64,000 bases of DNA from Steinernema hermaphroditum. Lineage: Eukaryota > Nematoda > Chromadorea > Rhabditida > Steinernematidae. Positions 12,190 to 28,600 of the stretch are shown piece after piece. Location of the stretch: positions 17,484,001-17,548,000 of the forward strand of contig CM059622.1 of NCBI GenBank assembly GCA_030435675.1, read 5' to 3'. Positions within the stretch are counted from its first letter, which is position 1. Each line of letters begins with the position of its first letter. The translations under genes were made by a program, and so were the position numbers. The notes beneath the pieces are model-generated. The model did not search any database. It was not told the origin of the DNA and saw only the letters and a program-made list of their open reading frames with translations.

Positions 12190-12967
12190 CCTCGACAACA
12201 GAGAGGACCCTGCGGAATAGTTGAAAGTATCCAAAATACAGAGGACAACTTCAAAACTTTCATCTGCCAAAAGATCGTATCTTATCAGCTTCTGACAAGC
12301 AAATCGTTTCGAGACCAACACAAACGGGCGCAAATCAGTCTGCCTCTGGAGAGACACTTGGCCATTGGTTCTGGTTGCCACCCTCCTTTGAATCTGGGCT
12401 CTCAAGGCTAAAAGGTCTATTACTCCAACTTAAGTTCGAACCAAAGATATGGTTTGGCTTGGACTTTAACATTTGAGAAAAGCTCGTATCTGCGACTGAA
12501 GAACCTGTGTGGAACTCCTACTCTATTATGACCAGAAGAACTTCTTCGCTGAATACCATAGCACATCCTCCAGATTTTTACAACTTTATCTAGCAGTTGA
12601 AGAACTCACGAAACAAATCATGTAAATTCGACACTCCATGAGCACTGAATAGCGATAATGCGTGAACAAGGATAAATTACGTATTGTCTTCTGATATGGA
12701 CACAATTGAAACGATAAGTTAGCATAAACATTTCTTCGTATACATAAATAAGGCAAATTTTCAATGGAAGCTTGTATGAACGGAGCATTAAGAGCAAATA
12801 ATGGGACAAACAATGAGAAGAGCAGTGGTGGCGGCTAAATTAGGAGAGAAACAATCACAGGGATTCAAAGGCTCGGTTCCAGTGATCAACAAAAGAAAAA
12901 CGGCGAAATCTCACAATGAAAAAAGAAGTTGGACAACATCTAACCGGAATAGCTGACTCAGCAAGCT

Positions 12968-15776
<2,809 letters not shown>

Positions 15777-18700
15777 TTCCGTCGATTCGTTCGCTTCTCT
15801 GGTCAGAGACGCCGTCGACGAGAAACACTGAAACTGACACGTGCGAAAGACGATTCACAGAAGACGCTGGAGAAATCGCGGACGACACTCTGGATCACAT
15901 GCAGGAGCGAACACGGCCAACACATGTCAATGCGATGAATCACACGCGCAACAAAGAAAACAGCTCATCTTTTCATCAACACAACGCCCTTCGCGATCAC
16001 AGAAGCGACGTCGGCACCGCTAAAACGTTGCCAGGCTTGCACGTTCCCCGCCCTTGCACTTTCTTTCCACAGCGGTGGCGAACATTTGTTTGGCAGCGGG
16101 AGGGAGATTAGAAGAATAAAAAGACAATTCCCGAGGAACGGTCGGTCGCGCGCCTCGTGGCGGCGGAAGAAGTTTCGGCGCGCGCGAAAGGCTCAGCCAA
16201 ACTCTCTCTCTCCTGCGGTCCTCCGCTCGTCCCGCTCGCCGGCGATCTGATCACCGAAGGTTTGGCTCTCGCGCGCGAGCGCTCCGCCTTCGCAGACGAC
16301 GAAGACGACCTTAACGGTCCGCTGCGGTGCGCACAGCAAAACGCGGGACAAGATAAGAACATCGGCGGCGGCGACGGAGGCACGGCGCCGAGGACATAAC
16401 CAAATCCCCTCAACACCCAATCAATCGCGACGGAAAAGGTGTGTTGACACTTCGTGTTGCCTGCAGTTGCAGGGCCGCCGGAGGGCAAAAGCGCGCTAGT
16501 GGAACGCGCTGGTCACTGCACCGCGGAATGAGACCGAAGTGTACAGGCGACAGCGGCGACGTTTTCGGCATAAATTATTGATCGGGGAGTCGGAAGCCCG
16601 GTCGCTCGAGGGAATCGATGACGCAAAAGTTGCAAAACCGTTGTTGTCTTTGCCGACTGTGATGAATCGTATCGCCGCCACTCTGGCGGGCTGAATGTCC
16701 GACAAAGGAGTGCGAGCGTTGGTGGAGGTGCGACGGGAAGAGGGAAAGCGAAAGTGTGAAAACGCGAAAACGTTGCGGCTTTTGTGGGGGAATGAGAGGG
16801 GAATGAGTCGCGCCTAAAGTGGTTACTGTACGCGTAACTCATACTTGCACAAACGCACGGAGACTCATGCCCAATTCGCGCCCGCAAGAGTTTTTTAAAT
16901 CGTGTGTTTAGAAAGGCACATTTTAAAAGTGACGACTGGAAACACCACCAACCGGTCTCAGAAGTGGTTCTCTTAGAACGGTTCCCAACGTCCCTGAACA
17001 AGGCAGAACAAAAAGGCAGAAGCAGAAGGAGCTTGCAATCTAATAGCCCTATTGGGAAATAAGGGTTCCCATAAAAGTGACTAATATGAACCAATGGTAG
17101 CATTCCAGCGCAACAACACAGCAATCTCCGTTTTACGGCTGTTTGATAAGAATTGCTTTGATTGGTGACAAGCGACGCGGGTGAAACATTTCCAAAGAAG
17201 AAGAATTTGAACTGGATTAAGCGATTAGTCACCTCGACAGCGTCTCGGAAACGGCTGAGTCGCTCGCATGAATGTGGTTCATATGGGATTGGATGACTAA
17301 ACGGTAACCTTCGATTCAAAAGGAGAATTTTGGGACAAGAAAGCAAGAAGCAAGAATATGAAGTAAGAAAGCACGCAAAAATAATTTTCTAATTCAAAAT
17401 ATCGGTTGGAAGGCTCTGACTGGAGGCACTCACACGAAAAATGGTTAGTTTGTTGATGGGATTAGTTGTTCGTTGGTTGGTTAGGAGGTAGAAAATTGCA
17501 AAAGGGAGAAAGTATAGCCTGAAAATCGGAGTCCTCGCGCGATTATAGGAAAGTTAATAGGAAGTTGATGGGATTGATTGTCACTTTTTGTGGTTGAGTG
17601 ATCGGTTGTCACCCAACACTTTTAAGAAGTAATCTTGAAAAATGAATAAGAATTCGAAATATTGAGTGCAATTTAAAGTCATTCTGTACACATATGCCAA
17701 AAAAGATACTTGAAAGAAGCTTTTAGTGCACAGCATATTGAGTCATTAAACCCTGGAAAGTAAATATGAATGTATCAGGATAGCAAAGTCAAGGTTATCG
17801 ACTTCGAATGAAATATTAAACCCTCCAATCACCGAAGGCTAAAGTGCGTAATAGGGATGTTAAAATATTTGAACAGCATGCAACGGTACTGGCAAAAAAT
17901 CTTCCAATATTTCAACAAGCTATTTAGTTTGCGATGAGAGTCTAAGTTATTTGAATATCTGCTGTTTGATGTTTTGTCCTAACAGCCTAAAGAAGTCATA
18001 AATCACACAATACGTAAAACGTAGGTATTCAGCGGTACTTGAGTAGATTCGGGTGTTCCTTGAGTGCCAGGAGCTGCCACAAAAACTACTTCCATATTCA
18101 TAACGTTTGCTCGAGAGAAAAAAAAGGGATAAGTTAGTGCGAAAGTATCACGGATTAACAATTTGCTGTGATCAAAACGGGGATGCAAAACACAAGTGCA
18201 CTAGCTTAAATACACCCTAAAGGGACAAGCAGACAACACCTAGATACAGGTGCCAAAATCCGATTACTTCACCCATGAGATGGGGATTAGTGAGTTAAAT
18301 GTTTCCGTAGTTTAGTCAAGTTTTCCCTAAACATTTGTTAAAAAGTTGAGTGATAAGCACCCACTTGCCGATGAATCACTTTTGGGTGTATCCTAAGTAA
18401 ACTCTGATAAAACTTCGTTGTGAAACATCCATCATCCGCCCACACTTTACTCATTGATTTATCAACAATAAGCTAACAAAGTTGACATTTTGACAATATT
18501 TTAGTGAAAAAGTGAATTTTCTTGTATGGCCGAAGCTGCATAACGTAAGGATTATTTAGTCTATCCTGAACGGTAAGTTATTCTGTGAAGGTCAATTAAG
18601 TAAATATCTCTAGAGCGTGTAGGGATTTTCGGGACTGATTCTTATGCTAAGTCTCTTATTCTTTATCCAGGAAATCCGATATCCTCGGTTGAAAACCTGT

Positions 18701-20890
18701 ACTAATGTGCATAGCATCAGAAAATAGCGTCGCTGGATTGATTTTTTCGTAAATGCCGTCTATTAAATTACATAATTCTTCAAAACAATAAAATTGATAT
18801 ACAGCTTTTCGTGGCTTTTACCGCGCTATAATTTAAGGGGCTTATCAGGAGGAATTTATCCGTCGCTGAAAACCAGAGATGAGGTTTATGGAATACATGG
18901 AAGGTTAGGATAGGATTTACAGTGAATAGACCCTTCCTAAGCATCGAAGGCTACGAGGAGCATGGAATGACAGACCATTTTTGCAACATTGAAATATACC
19001 GCACAGGTGTGAGATTTCTGTAGAGGAGCGGACGAGACTATAGAGAGACATGGAGAGTCGGTTCGGGCGGCACTCGAAGCGAATTCGCATAATCGCGACA
19101 ATCGCCCGCGGGCGTTTTTATCGCCGTTCTCGGCCGATCCGCCGCGTTGACTAATTCCGTCGAAATCAGAAGTGGCTGAATGGATGAATAGAGGCCTTAG
19201 AGTGGGAAGTTGGGAAGTCAGGCGAGTGGGAAGTCAGGCGAGCCGAGGATCCGCTGTTTTCTTGTCAGCCGACGAAGTGTCGTCCGAATCGTAAAGCGAA
19301 CACGGAATCTTATCTGGAAAAGGGGAGAGGACGCGTTATTTACACGACTTTGTTTGAATTAGAGGTGTTGTATGGCTCCCCTTTGCTTGGGTGTGTGATT
19401 CACTATACTGTTAACGCGTTTCACACAATCAATCCCATGGCGTCACGCCCCCTCAACCCCATGGAAGATTGGAAAACTGAGCAATCCATTCTTGTAGGTT
19501 GCAAATAGTTTCTAAGCAGACAAATGCAAGGCTAAACATAAGCCAAGCTAGAGCGCTATGCCCGTAAACTTAAACAGCTGAATTAGCTTTCGGGTTTTCG
19601 CTAAAATATCGCAAGGCGACCATAGTCATACATAAAGAAGTAGGATTCGGACGAGAAGGAAGCGATTTCATATAATTGACAGCCCATTAGTTCCATCCCA
19701 TTACATAGTAATTGATGTAAAATAGTTTCTTTGTCTTGATCAAACACCGATTGAGAAAAAGCAGCAAAATTGCCAGTTCGAAATGGGGCGATCCGACAAG
19801 ACGATCTTTTCGTTTTCCGCGATGACTAAGAGGGAAACTATGAATGCAATGACTGTCGCCAGGGACGATGTCAACGAAAAATGCGTCACTTCTGTTGATA
19901 GCATGGGAAAAGGTGGACTTTGGCATAAACAACTCTGTTATATGGAATTTCATTGTAGATCATGTGTACCAAGCCGAGAATTTTCGTCGTGTCTTACAGT
20001 TACAATCTTACAGAATCAATGACATTACCGGCCATTTGACGACACCTGCAGACAGCACGCCTGGGATAAGTAGAAAGTCTTTATTCGTCCTTCGAGAATT
20101 TGCGTTCCACTTGCTTAGAAGGCGCTGTTTCTGCAAAGTAAGGCGCCTAAGCACGCAGAAGAACAGCTTCTCTTTTCGTTTTGTGACAAGGAACAGCAGA
20201 AAAATCTAAGGCGATCCCATCAGTTTACGCGATAATTGTAGAGGCGAAGAGCTGATTTCCGTAAATCTACGGACCGTAGAGTACAATGTGCAAGGTGGGG
20301 AATCATCAGCGCAGACTTCGGAGTTTCAGTGATCATTCGGGTTCACATGGCGGTACGAGCGATTCTAACGGCTTTCCTCGCAAAGAAGTGGAACTACGGC
20401 GACTTGGCGTTGAACTAAGCCTAACGCTAGGCCAGAAATTTTGGCACAAGAACCTTCGCAAGAACCGCTAGCGCAAGAACTTTTGGTGATTTTGGAAGGT
20501 TCACACTACGAATAATCGGCCGCTAAGTTTGTGCGCGCTAAAAAACGGCTTTCTGATGACTTCCGTATGTGTTTGCTTTGGTTAATTTTTGTATTCTTGC
20601 AGCAAACTAGATGCGCTTTGCTGGTCAACGCCTAACTAGCACTCACTCAGATTCAATTGATTCGGTAAATGAGCACGCATTTTAGAATTAACAGTTCGTT
20701 GGATCAGCAGAAAAGGAGCGTTTAGATACTGGATTTCTCTTCAAGTTGTATGCATGTACGACCGGTAAGTAATCGGACACAGGCGAAATTTTAAAATTTC
20801 GACAAAAATCCCTTTAATGAACGAATAAAAGCGCTTATGTAAAAGCAGAAGAACTGCATCCCGTATGTGTGAGATTTCTCGGAGCGACGA
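15777..20890. other. Long intergenic region upstream of erm-1
   Basis: About 5 kb with no supported gene, lying 5' of erm-1 and 3' of the LRR gene (both minus strand). The first 1.3 kb is GC-rich and probably contains erm-1 regulatory DNA. A long minus-strand open frame (16513-17346) has no recognisable domain and does not begin with ATG. A 17-bp unit (GTGGGAAGTCAGGCGAG) is tandemly duplicated near 19.21-19.24 kb. The stretch 17.4-20.8 kb is AT-rich and shows nothing I can name. Confidence 0.5.
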
Positions 20891-22708
20891 TTAAACGAAC
20901 TGCGGCACCGTTCCATCTTCATTGGACTTGAGCACACTGTAGCCGGCGACGAATGGTATCCTTTGGGGGACCGAGAGGCTGATGTTGTGGACGCGGGCGT
21001 AACGGTATGCAAAAATAGCCACGATGATGATGGTCAAAAGAAGGAAGAAAAAGCTGTGGCCACCGGAGGACGGGCAAAGGTCGTCGGGGTTCATCTGGAA
21101 GATCCTCTTATTCTTGAATTCGATTGGCGAGTCACACGTGGTGAAATCCTAAATTTTTTTATGTTTAATACGTTGCAAACTAAAAGGTCCTTCTCACTTG
21201 ATTCATGAAGTCGCTGTCATCTCGCTGAGCATATTTTATGAATTTTTGCGCTTCGCATCCGCATTTCAAGGGATTTCGAGAAACATCGAAGCCAGTGAGT
21301 GCGATATTGTCGCCGTAGAGCTCTTCGGGAATCACCTCAAATCGATTTCCCTCGAGGATGAGATCTTTGAGCGAAGGGAAACATTCGCCATTTTTGGGAA
21401 TTGGGAACTCTGTGAGTTTGTTGTTTTTCAGATGCAGTCGACTCAAGCCGCCAACCTGAAAGTTAAACATGCAAAAACGACATTCCTATACATATAAGTA
21501 GCGCGAAGGATTTATAAAATGACTTTATGTGATGCGATATCGGAAGAGTATAGTCATGCATTGATTTTTCACTCAAAATTGTCCTTTTTAGAAAGGTAAA
21601 AATTTTTAGATGCCACCATAAACGCCCTAAAAATCATCAATTTGGCAAAATTTTGCATGACATTAAATCCATAAATACAAAAGATGACTGGATTTTTTAT
21701 GAAAAGGAAGGTTAGGCCTGGCTCTGCATTTCTCGATTTCACAAAAAATAAGCACAATTGAGAGTAATTTCCGGACTGTCCGGCCCCCTGTTTATGTTCG
21801 CATTGCCGTAGTATAGGCCAGTTTATGTCAAATACAAAAGCGCAAGTACCTTTAAAAGTGGTGCCGAACTACCCTCAACTTTTAGAATCATCATTTGAGT
21901 AAAAATAGGTCAGTAATTTAAGCCTTTGTGTAATGTTACGATCGTCTCATATCACTTATTACGATACGTCGAGCCAAATGTCACCAGTGGTGGCAGCTGT
22001 TTTTGTAGCGATCGCCGGGCGTCGCGTTGACAAACGATGTCCGACGAGTGCGCACGAGGCAACCGCAATTTAGCGAATCGATTGATTGCGAAAACGGGCT
22101 CCTCAGCGCCGAGTGAAACCACTTACCTTGCAGAAGGTGTCAGGATGCAGGAATTCGAGGCCGTTGTCATCCAGTAAGATGCCTGAGAGCTCAATGAATC
22201 GATCGTCGTTGGCGTCGAACAGATCCCTCAAGATGTCCGCCTTCACTTTCGCACTCACTCCTCGGCCGAACACGTTGCTCAGATCGAGGTACTTCAGCTT
22301 CGCCATATGACGGAACGGGTGCTTTCCGACTTCGGTGAGGTTGTTGTTGGCCAGATAAAGGTACTCAACTCCACTGAGGCCTTCAAAAGTCTTTTCGTCG
22401 AAGCCAGTAATTCCATCGTTGGTAAAGTTGGCCAGAGTGACTTTCGGGTTCTTCACACCTTTGTCAAAGAGATTTCGTCCTCTAAGATCACCGAAATCGT
22501 TCCCAGTCACAGTGAGCGTATCGAGATCCTTGAATATTGCCGGCGATGCATGTGGGAAAATCTCCTGGGGATCCTTCGAATGAACATCGACGCATTCGAT
22601 TTTGACAGGTGTGCAGTTGCACCCCTTGGGACAAGACGCCTCGAACTGCGATGGTAGTGCGGCTACCACGCTTAGAGGCAGCAAAATGGCCACGGATAGA
22701 ACGAGCAT
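20891..22708 (-). CDS. Leucine-rich-repeat single-pass membrane protein
   Basis: Three exons in coding order: 22708-22127, 21455-21198, 21148-20891; 365 aa. Likely a type I cell-surface receptor or adhesion protein. Residues 1-17 form a hydrophobic signal peptide. An LRR N-terminal cap follows (CPKGCNC...IEC), then about six leucine-rich repeats, clearest at GVEYLYLANNNLTEVGKHPF, AKLKYLDLSN, LSRLHLKNNKLTEFPI and LKDLILEGNRFEVIPEELY. The C-terminal cap carries NPLKCGCEAQKF and two further cysteines (TTCDSP, DDLCPS). A membrane span (SFFFLLLTIIIVAIFAYRYA) begins near residue 310, with a short cytoplasmic tail ending NEDGTVPQFV. That is hydrophobic at its end and could bind a PDZ domain, which is an inference only. 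Exons 2 and 3 are equal in length (258 nt) by coincidence. I cannot assign it to a named nematode LRR gene. Confidence 0.85.
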
Positions 22709-24379
22709 TGATTTATCCGCGCAGCCGTATAGTAACGGAATCGCCGCCGAAAATCGCTGCAGAGAAGAATTGACCTGGTGGCGGCGGGGGAAGACAGCGA
22801 AGACGGGGCGGGCAAGCCGAAGGAGAAGAGTGTTTGCGAGCGAGTGGAGGGCGAAGAGGCGCTGCTAGCTGTTACAGCGACGGCGACTGGAGGAACCGAC
22901 CGGGCCGCAAACAATCGGCGCATAGGTGAATGAACTTACAAGTGCCAACGACAGTGCCGAAAAGATTACCGAGGAGGTGTTAAGATTGCAAACGTGACTG
23001 ACAGTTCCGATGCATAAGAGAGTCCCTTGAACCCGACTTGAATGTTGAGTCCACGTACCAGAAGTGTTAGCCACCAAAAGGAAAACAACCAATTAGTGAC
23101 AGCTGGTCACCGACAACTGTTAGCACATTCTCGAAATATATTGTTCTGTTTCATTATGGTTTTTATTTTGCTCGAAATGACTAGTAAGATTCTACGCAAT
23201 ATTTGCCAAGTGGTTTTGAAGCCCTTTCCTGAGAATGATTTTTCGAGTAGTGCACTACACAGTAAATACAATGAACGTTCAATTCTTGGTAAAAACGTTT
23301 CGCTGGCGAATTGTGCATTCCACAACATTCGCAACCATTTGCTCTTTCGGCGTTTATTGTACACAGGAAAAGTTCAATTCGCAATTCAAAAGAAAAGTGT
23401 TTGATCTATTGTACTCTAAAACATCGATTTCTTTTACATGAGTTTTTCTTGAGTTGTGATCTATAGATAGTTGTTGATTTCTGAATCATTCAGGTACCTT
23501 CAATCCTAAGCATCAGGATACGGGCATCGTACATTTGTTGAAAGCTTTAAAGTTGTTGAAACGGGACTTTTTCCACATATAACGTTTTTTTTTGCCTAAT
23601 AACATCTTCCCTGAAAGAGGATCTAGTGGTCACTGTTTATGTACTTCAAATTATCAATCTTCGACCGCTCGGAAAACGTCGCCTCCAAAGAGGGCACCCG
23701 AAGGCACCCTCCGCAGTCATCAACGACGCGCAGCCCTGTGGCCACACGTCGAGCTTCCCGCTCCGGAGGCGACGTTACATCCCGTCATCACGGTTATCTG
23801 TGGCTTTCGAAGAAAGCGAGATGGTGAAAACATACTACAGAAATGATCCTGTGAAGTATGATTTCAAAGATCCCGTCGCCTTCGATCGACCCTGTTCGCT
23901 GACGACGGTCCGTGAGAAGAGGTGTGAGAGAGTGCAGACGAACAGAGAGAGGACGCAGTGAGTCGACCGGTTCGTCTCCCTTGTAGACTTCAGCACGCCG
24001 CCCACTCAAGCCGAAGATTCGCATCAATTTCGAGGATTGAGGCGCCAGACGAACTGAGGATGGCTTTGCACTCCATGTACGCTGTGCCCTTCGACCCTGG
24101 TGTCGCCTCTGCCACTTAAGTCAGGTAAGAAGCAGTGATACACGCCTTTCTTGCAGATCTCTATTACTCTCTCACGGCGTGCTCCGTTAATCCAAGAGTA
24201 TAAGCTTTTTTCAAGAGCCTAAACCAAATACATATGCAGAGTAAACCGACCCGATATTTGCAGAAAACGTTGAAAAAATTTCGTGCAGTATAGCGATAGC
24301 GATGCCATCATATAATTCATATGCATATAAATTTAAATTCATCCATTTTTCAAATATTCATTTTCAAATCACGTTCAAA
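22709..24379. other. Intergenic region, possible undetected exons
   Basis: Lies between divergent transcription units: the LRR gene (minus) and the small membrane protein gene (plus). A plus-strand open frame at 23626-23961 contains MVKTYYRNDPVKYDF and is locally GC-rich, and a short ATG ORF at 24060-24119 is followed by AGGTAAG. Neither could be chained into a convincing product. The segment 23.9-24.1 kb may be 5' untranslated sequence of the downstream gene. Confidence 0.4.
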
Positions 24380-24666
24380 ATGTCCACTGGCTATCCTGTT
24401 TCAATGTCTGAAACGGACAAGCTGCTTATTATTGCGCTCCTCGTCCTTATTGCCATCGCCTTCGGCTACTTTGTGTGAGTCACTTTTCTTACACACAGTC
24501 TCATAAATTCGCCTCTTTTAGAATGAATCTGTTAGTGCCTATTGTGTACCGGAGAGTAAAAAAAGGATTTGCGTCTCATAGCTATAAGACGCAGCCGATC
24601 ATCGTTGAAAGAGAGCCATCGGCGAAGAATTATCGGATTATGCAGCCTTTCGAGGTCACGGTTTGA
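24380..24666 (+). CDS. Small single-pass membrane protein (79 aa)
   Basis: Two exons, 24380-24474 and 24522-24666, joined in phase 2 across a 47-nt GT-AG intron; 79 aa. The N-terminus (MSTGYPVSMSETD) is short and polar. It is followed by one strongly hydrophobic span (KLLIIALLVLIAIAFGYFV) and a basic tail (YRRVKKG...), which predicts the C-terminus on the cytoplasmic side by the positive-inside rule. The end is RIMQPFEVTV. I do not recognise a family. Support for a real gene: ATG start, canonical splice sites that preserve frame, a clean hydrophobic block spanning the junction, and AATAAA 44 nt after the stop. Confidence is limited by its length. Confidence 0.6.
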
Positions 24667-24709
24667 GAAGACTGTTTGCCATCTCGATCTGCCGCTTGGA
24701 ATAGCACTG

Positions 24710-24715
24710 AATAAA
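24710..24715 (+). promoter_or_regulatory. Polyadenylation signal of the small membrane-protein gene
   Basis: AATAAA 44 nt after the stop codon at 24666, same strand. Confidence 0.55.
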
Positions 24716-25645
24716 CTTCCTATTTAAATCGATACTTATCAAAAAGTTATCGTATATGATTGACCTAAAAGACCTAAAAAATAAGGCCTATATTAACTCG
24801 TCAAGCCTAAACGAAAAAGCTGTATGCAAATCAGTTATGCACCCCTTGAAAAATTCCTTGGAAAATTGAAACTGCTTGAAGTATGGAAAGACGGCCCACA
24901 TGAGTGGATTCTAGTCCAAAATTGTGCGAATGCATAAACATCAGTATGTTATACTTGAGAGCCCTGTCAGTGGTCGATGCGATGAAGTTACAAATCGGAG
25001 CCGGATAATGCACAGATACGTGGAGTGACATAAATATCCGATTTCTGGTGACATATATTTCAACGATGATTTGCTGGCGGCTATGGACCTTGAACACATG
25101 AGATCAAGCTTATGCTTTTAATTTAAAGCGTGAAAGAAGGAGCTCCGTGATTAGTTGCAAACCTAGTGCGATCCCCCCGCAACCACGTCAATTAAGTTGT
25201 CACGGCCACCGACCTACACTGTTCCTTTGAGACTTTCTTGCGTAATCGCCCCGCCCTACACATAACAGATTCACCTCGTTCCCAATCAGCGGCGCCCTCT
25301 CGACCCCTCAAGGTCCCGCGCCGCTCGACATTCCTCTTCGTCTTTTTGTTTTCGCCACACTTTCTGAAGCCGTTCGTTGACCTTCGACGCCTCCCGCGCT
25401 CATCCCTAATCGTTAAACGTTGCGTTTTTGCTCTGATCTTATTTCGAAAAGAGCGTCTTCGACGCGCGTGCACCTCTCGGAGCACAGTCACCAGTTGACC
25501 TACTTCCCGCGTTGCGTAGCGCGACTTTTTGAGGTCGCGCGGCGAGTCGTAATTGCCCGCGGGTTGGTCGCCCGTTGAAATCCCCTCCGTCGCCAGTCGG
25601 CCATCCCCGAAAGCCTCACAATAGCCCTCCGAGTCTTATTTTCGG
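24716..25645. other. Intergenic region upstream of PTR gene B
   Basis: AT-rich to about 25.1 kb, then GC-rich and pyrimidine-rich up to the PTR-B ATG, consistent with promoter or outron. No supported ORF and no clear repeat. Confidence 0.5.
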
Positions 25646-28600
25646 ATGCGCTCCTTCGACTGCATCGAAAGGCCGCTTTCGGTGTTCTTCTTTCGTTATG
25701 GCCAATTCATTTCCACTCATCCGCTCCCCTTCGTCTTCGTTCCTGCCCTGCTGGCCATCTTCGCCGCCTCCGGTTTCGTGCATCTTGAATCCGTCACCGA
25801 TGCTGTGTACCTCTTTACACCCACGGATGCACCGTCGAAGTACGAACGCCAAATCATCCATGAGCTCTGGCCTCTTCGTGACACGGACTTCGTGCCTGGC
25901 AGGGCGGTCACTCAGTCAAGGGAGATTCAAGTGACCATTGTGGCTAAAGACGGAGGAAATATTCTCGAACCACAGTATGCCGAAGCCATTCACCGTCTCG
26001 ATATGTTCGTCCAGAAGAGGATTGTCGTCAAGTACCACAATGTCTCCTATACGTACAAGGATTTGTGTCTTGGATGGAAAGACCAGGGATGCCCCGGGAA
26101 CGGTCACGTGCAAATCATCTCTGACCTCTACAACCACGGCTTCAACATCAGCTATCCAACATTCCGGATAGGGAACCGAGGCGGCTACCTGGGAAGCGCG
26201 CTCGGAGGGGTTAGCCTTAGCCATGGACCGAACGATACCGAATTTGTGGCAACGGCGAGGGCATGGCTTATGGTATATCAATTGAAGTTTTATCCGGCCA
26301 AGATGTCTTACGTTTCGGGACTATGGGAAAAGGTAAGGAAGGATTCAGTTCCAACAATATCAAAATCTAAAAGTCAGATAAACTGTTAAGTGCTCTGATA
26401 TTAAAAGTCAAAACATTGCATACGCCCTTCAATTCGATGCTCCCATTTTTTATTCACTTTGTTCAGGCGTTCCAACAAGCAATGCAGAGCTACCCACAGG
26501 ATCCGTTCATCACCGTCACTTACCTCCACTCTCAAACCCTCCCCGAAGAGTTGAAGAGAAATGCCGATTCTCTCGTGCCTCGCTTCATTCTCACGTTCAC
26601 CATCCTAGTCGTCTTCTCCGTCTTCTGTTCACTGTCTACAATAGACGGCACCTTCTACATTGACTGGGTCCTTTCGAAGCCCATTCTCGCCGTGTTTGGA
26701 GTCGTCAATGCTGGAATGGCAATCGCCACATCGATTGGCCTTTTGAATCTGATCGGCATTCCCTACTGTGACATCGTCGGAGTTATGCCATTTCTCGTAG
26801 TCGGTGAGTTGCTTTATGGTTCTCAGAAAGAAAGACAAAGACGCCCTAAATCATAGACTAAATGCTAAATAAATGTCGAAATCCTAGAGGAATTCGATCG
26901 TCTCGAAAATTTTTTGACCGATAAGCAATTATGGCTGTTGGAGCAATGCTCATGGAATATTTTCACACGAAATGATAAACTTAATACACATAAGGCATAA
27001 ACGAGGCATAAGGCGTTGTATTTCGTTGTACCGAGGCATAAGACGTTGTATTTCCTACTTTTATACCTTAAAAATAGTGCAAAAATGAAGAGCCTTTTCA
27101 TTGGTGTGGTAATTTCATGGCACTTATTAACGCAACTACAGGGTGGCCTAAAAATGGCATCTAGACAGACATTCGGAATCTCACTTACGTGAGCATCCAA
27201 TCGTGAGACCGGTAGGAAGACGAAAAAGAGAAGCAAAAAAATGAAAGAAACCGAATTTCTGAATGAATTCTGCTAGACTTCTGCTAGCCTTCTGCTGTCT
27301 AGTTGCCCTTTTTGGGTCACTCTGCATATTGATTCGCAAAGGTTCCACGCAAGACTGATTGCCAGAAATCGTAAATCTGTAGTCATTATTACAACACCAA
27401 TGTGTTTATCAGTATATTCAATCTGCGTTTATCTAACCGCTCTCACAAGTATGTGACCTTTTAGCGGTCGGCATCGACAATATGTTCCTGATGGTGGCGG
27501 CGGTAAGACACACAAATCGCGCACTCGAGACGAGCGTCCGAATCGGCGAATGCATGAGCGACGCAGCGGTCTCCATGCTGATCACTTCACTGACGGACGC
27601 GTTCTCCTTTGGGGTCGGAACCATCACAACGTGAGGAGAACGAACAAAGCAATCCTAAACAATGTGAATACAGCATCCCGGCGGTCCAGATCTTCTGTAT
27701 CTACACGTGCTTGGCCCTCTCGCTAACATATGTCTACCAAATCACGTTCTTCGCCGGACTACTATCGCTGTTCACCCAGTGGGAGTCCGAGGGTCTCCAC
27801 AGCATATGGCTGAAGCCTACTGTGCCTCGTCAGCTCATCGACGATGTCTCCCTTTTCCATCGTCTCTTCTGGATGGGATCCCGCGCCGATCCGGATCCGA
27901 CGAATCTCAAAGAGAACTTGAAGGTTTCGGGAGTCACAATATTTTTCAGAGATTGGTAAGTCGACCAAAACTGTCACCAGCGGTAGCTGTTTATTAAACG
28001 GATATAGGCCCTAACTTAAGCTTACTTGTACATATCACTGATCAGAGACGAAAGAGACTGAGATCATTCGTTCAAGCCGACCTATGTGAGCTCGATCAGT
28101 TTTTCACCGCTTCATACTGATTCCCATCGCAAAAAAAAAACACTTTTATCCTTTACAGTATTCGTCTACCAGATAGGGGTGTCATCACCTTATTTTACAC
28201 CCTGTAACGGAAAAATAAACCAAAAACCTATTAGTATCGCACCATTTCTAGGTTCGCCCCTGTCTTGATGCAACCCGTAGTGAAAGGCTTAGCCATAGTG
28301 TGGTTCTTCATATATGTCGGCTTCTCTATCTACGGTTGCCTACAACTCCGCGAAGGCCTTGAACCAGTCAATTTGCTCGTCGAAGACTCCTACGCCATTC
28401 CCCACTACCGTGTTCTGGAAAACTACTTCTGGCACTACGGCGCTCAAGTACAAGTCTGTCTATCTCTTCGCCTGTTGTATACTACGCTTGAAACTTTAGA
28501 TAGTCGTCAACAACGCCCCGGATCTTCGAGATCGAAACGAAAGACGCCGAATTGAATCGATGATCCATGCTTTCGCCAATACCCGTCATACCATTGGAGA

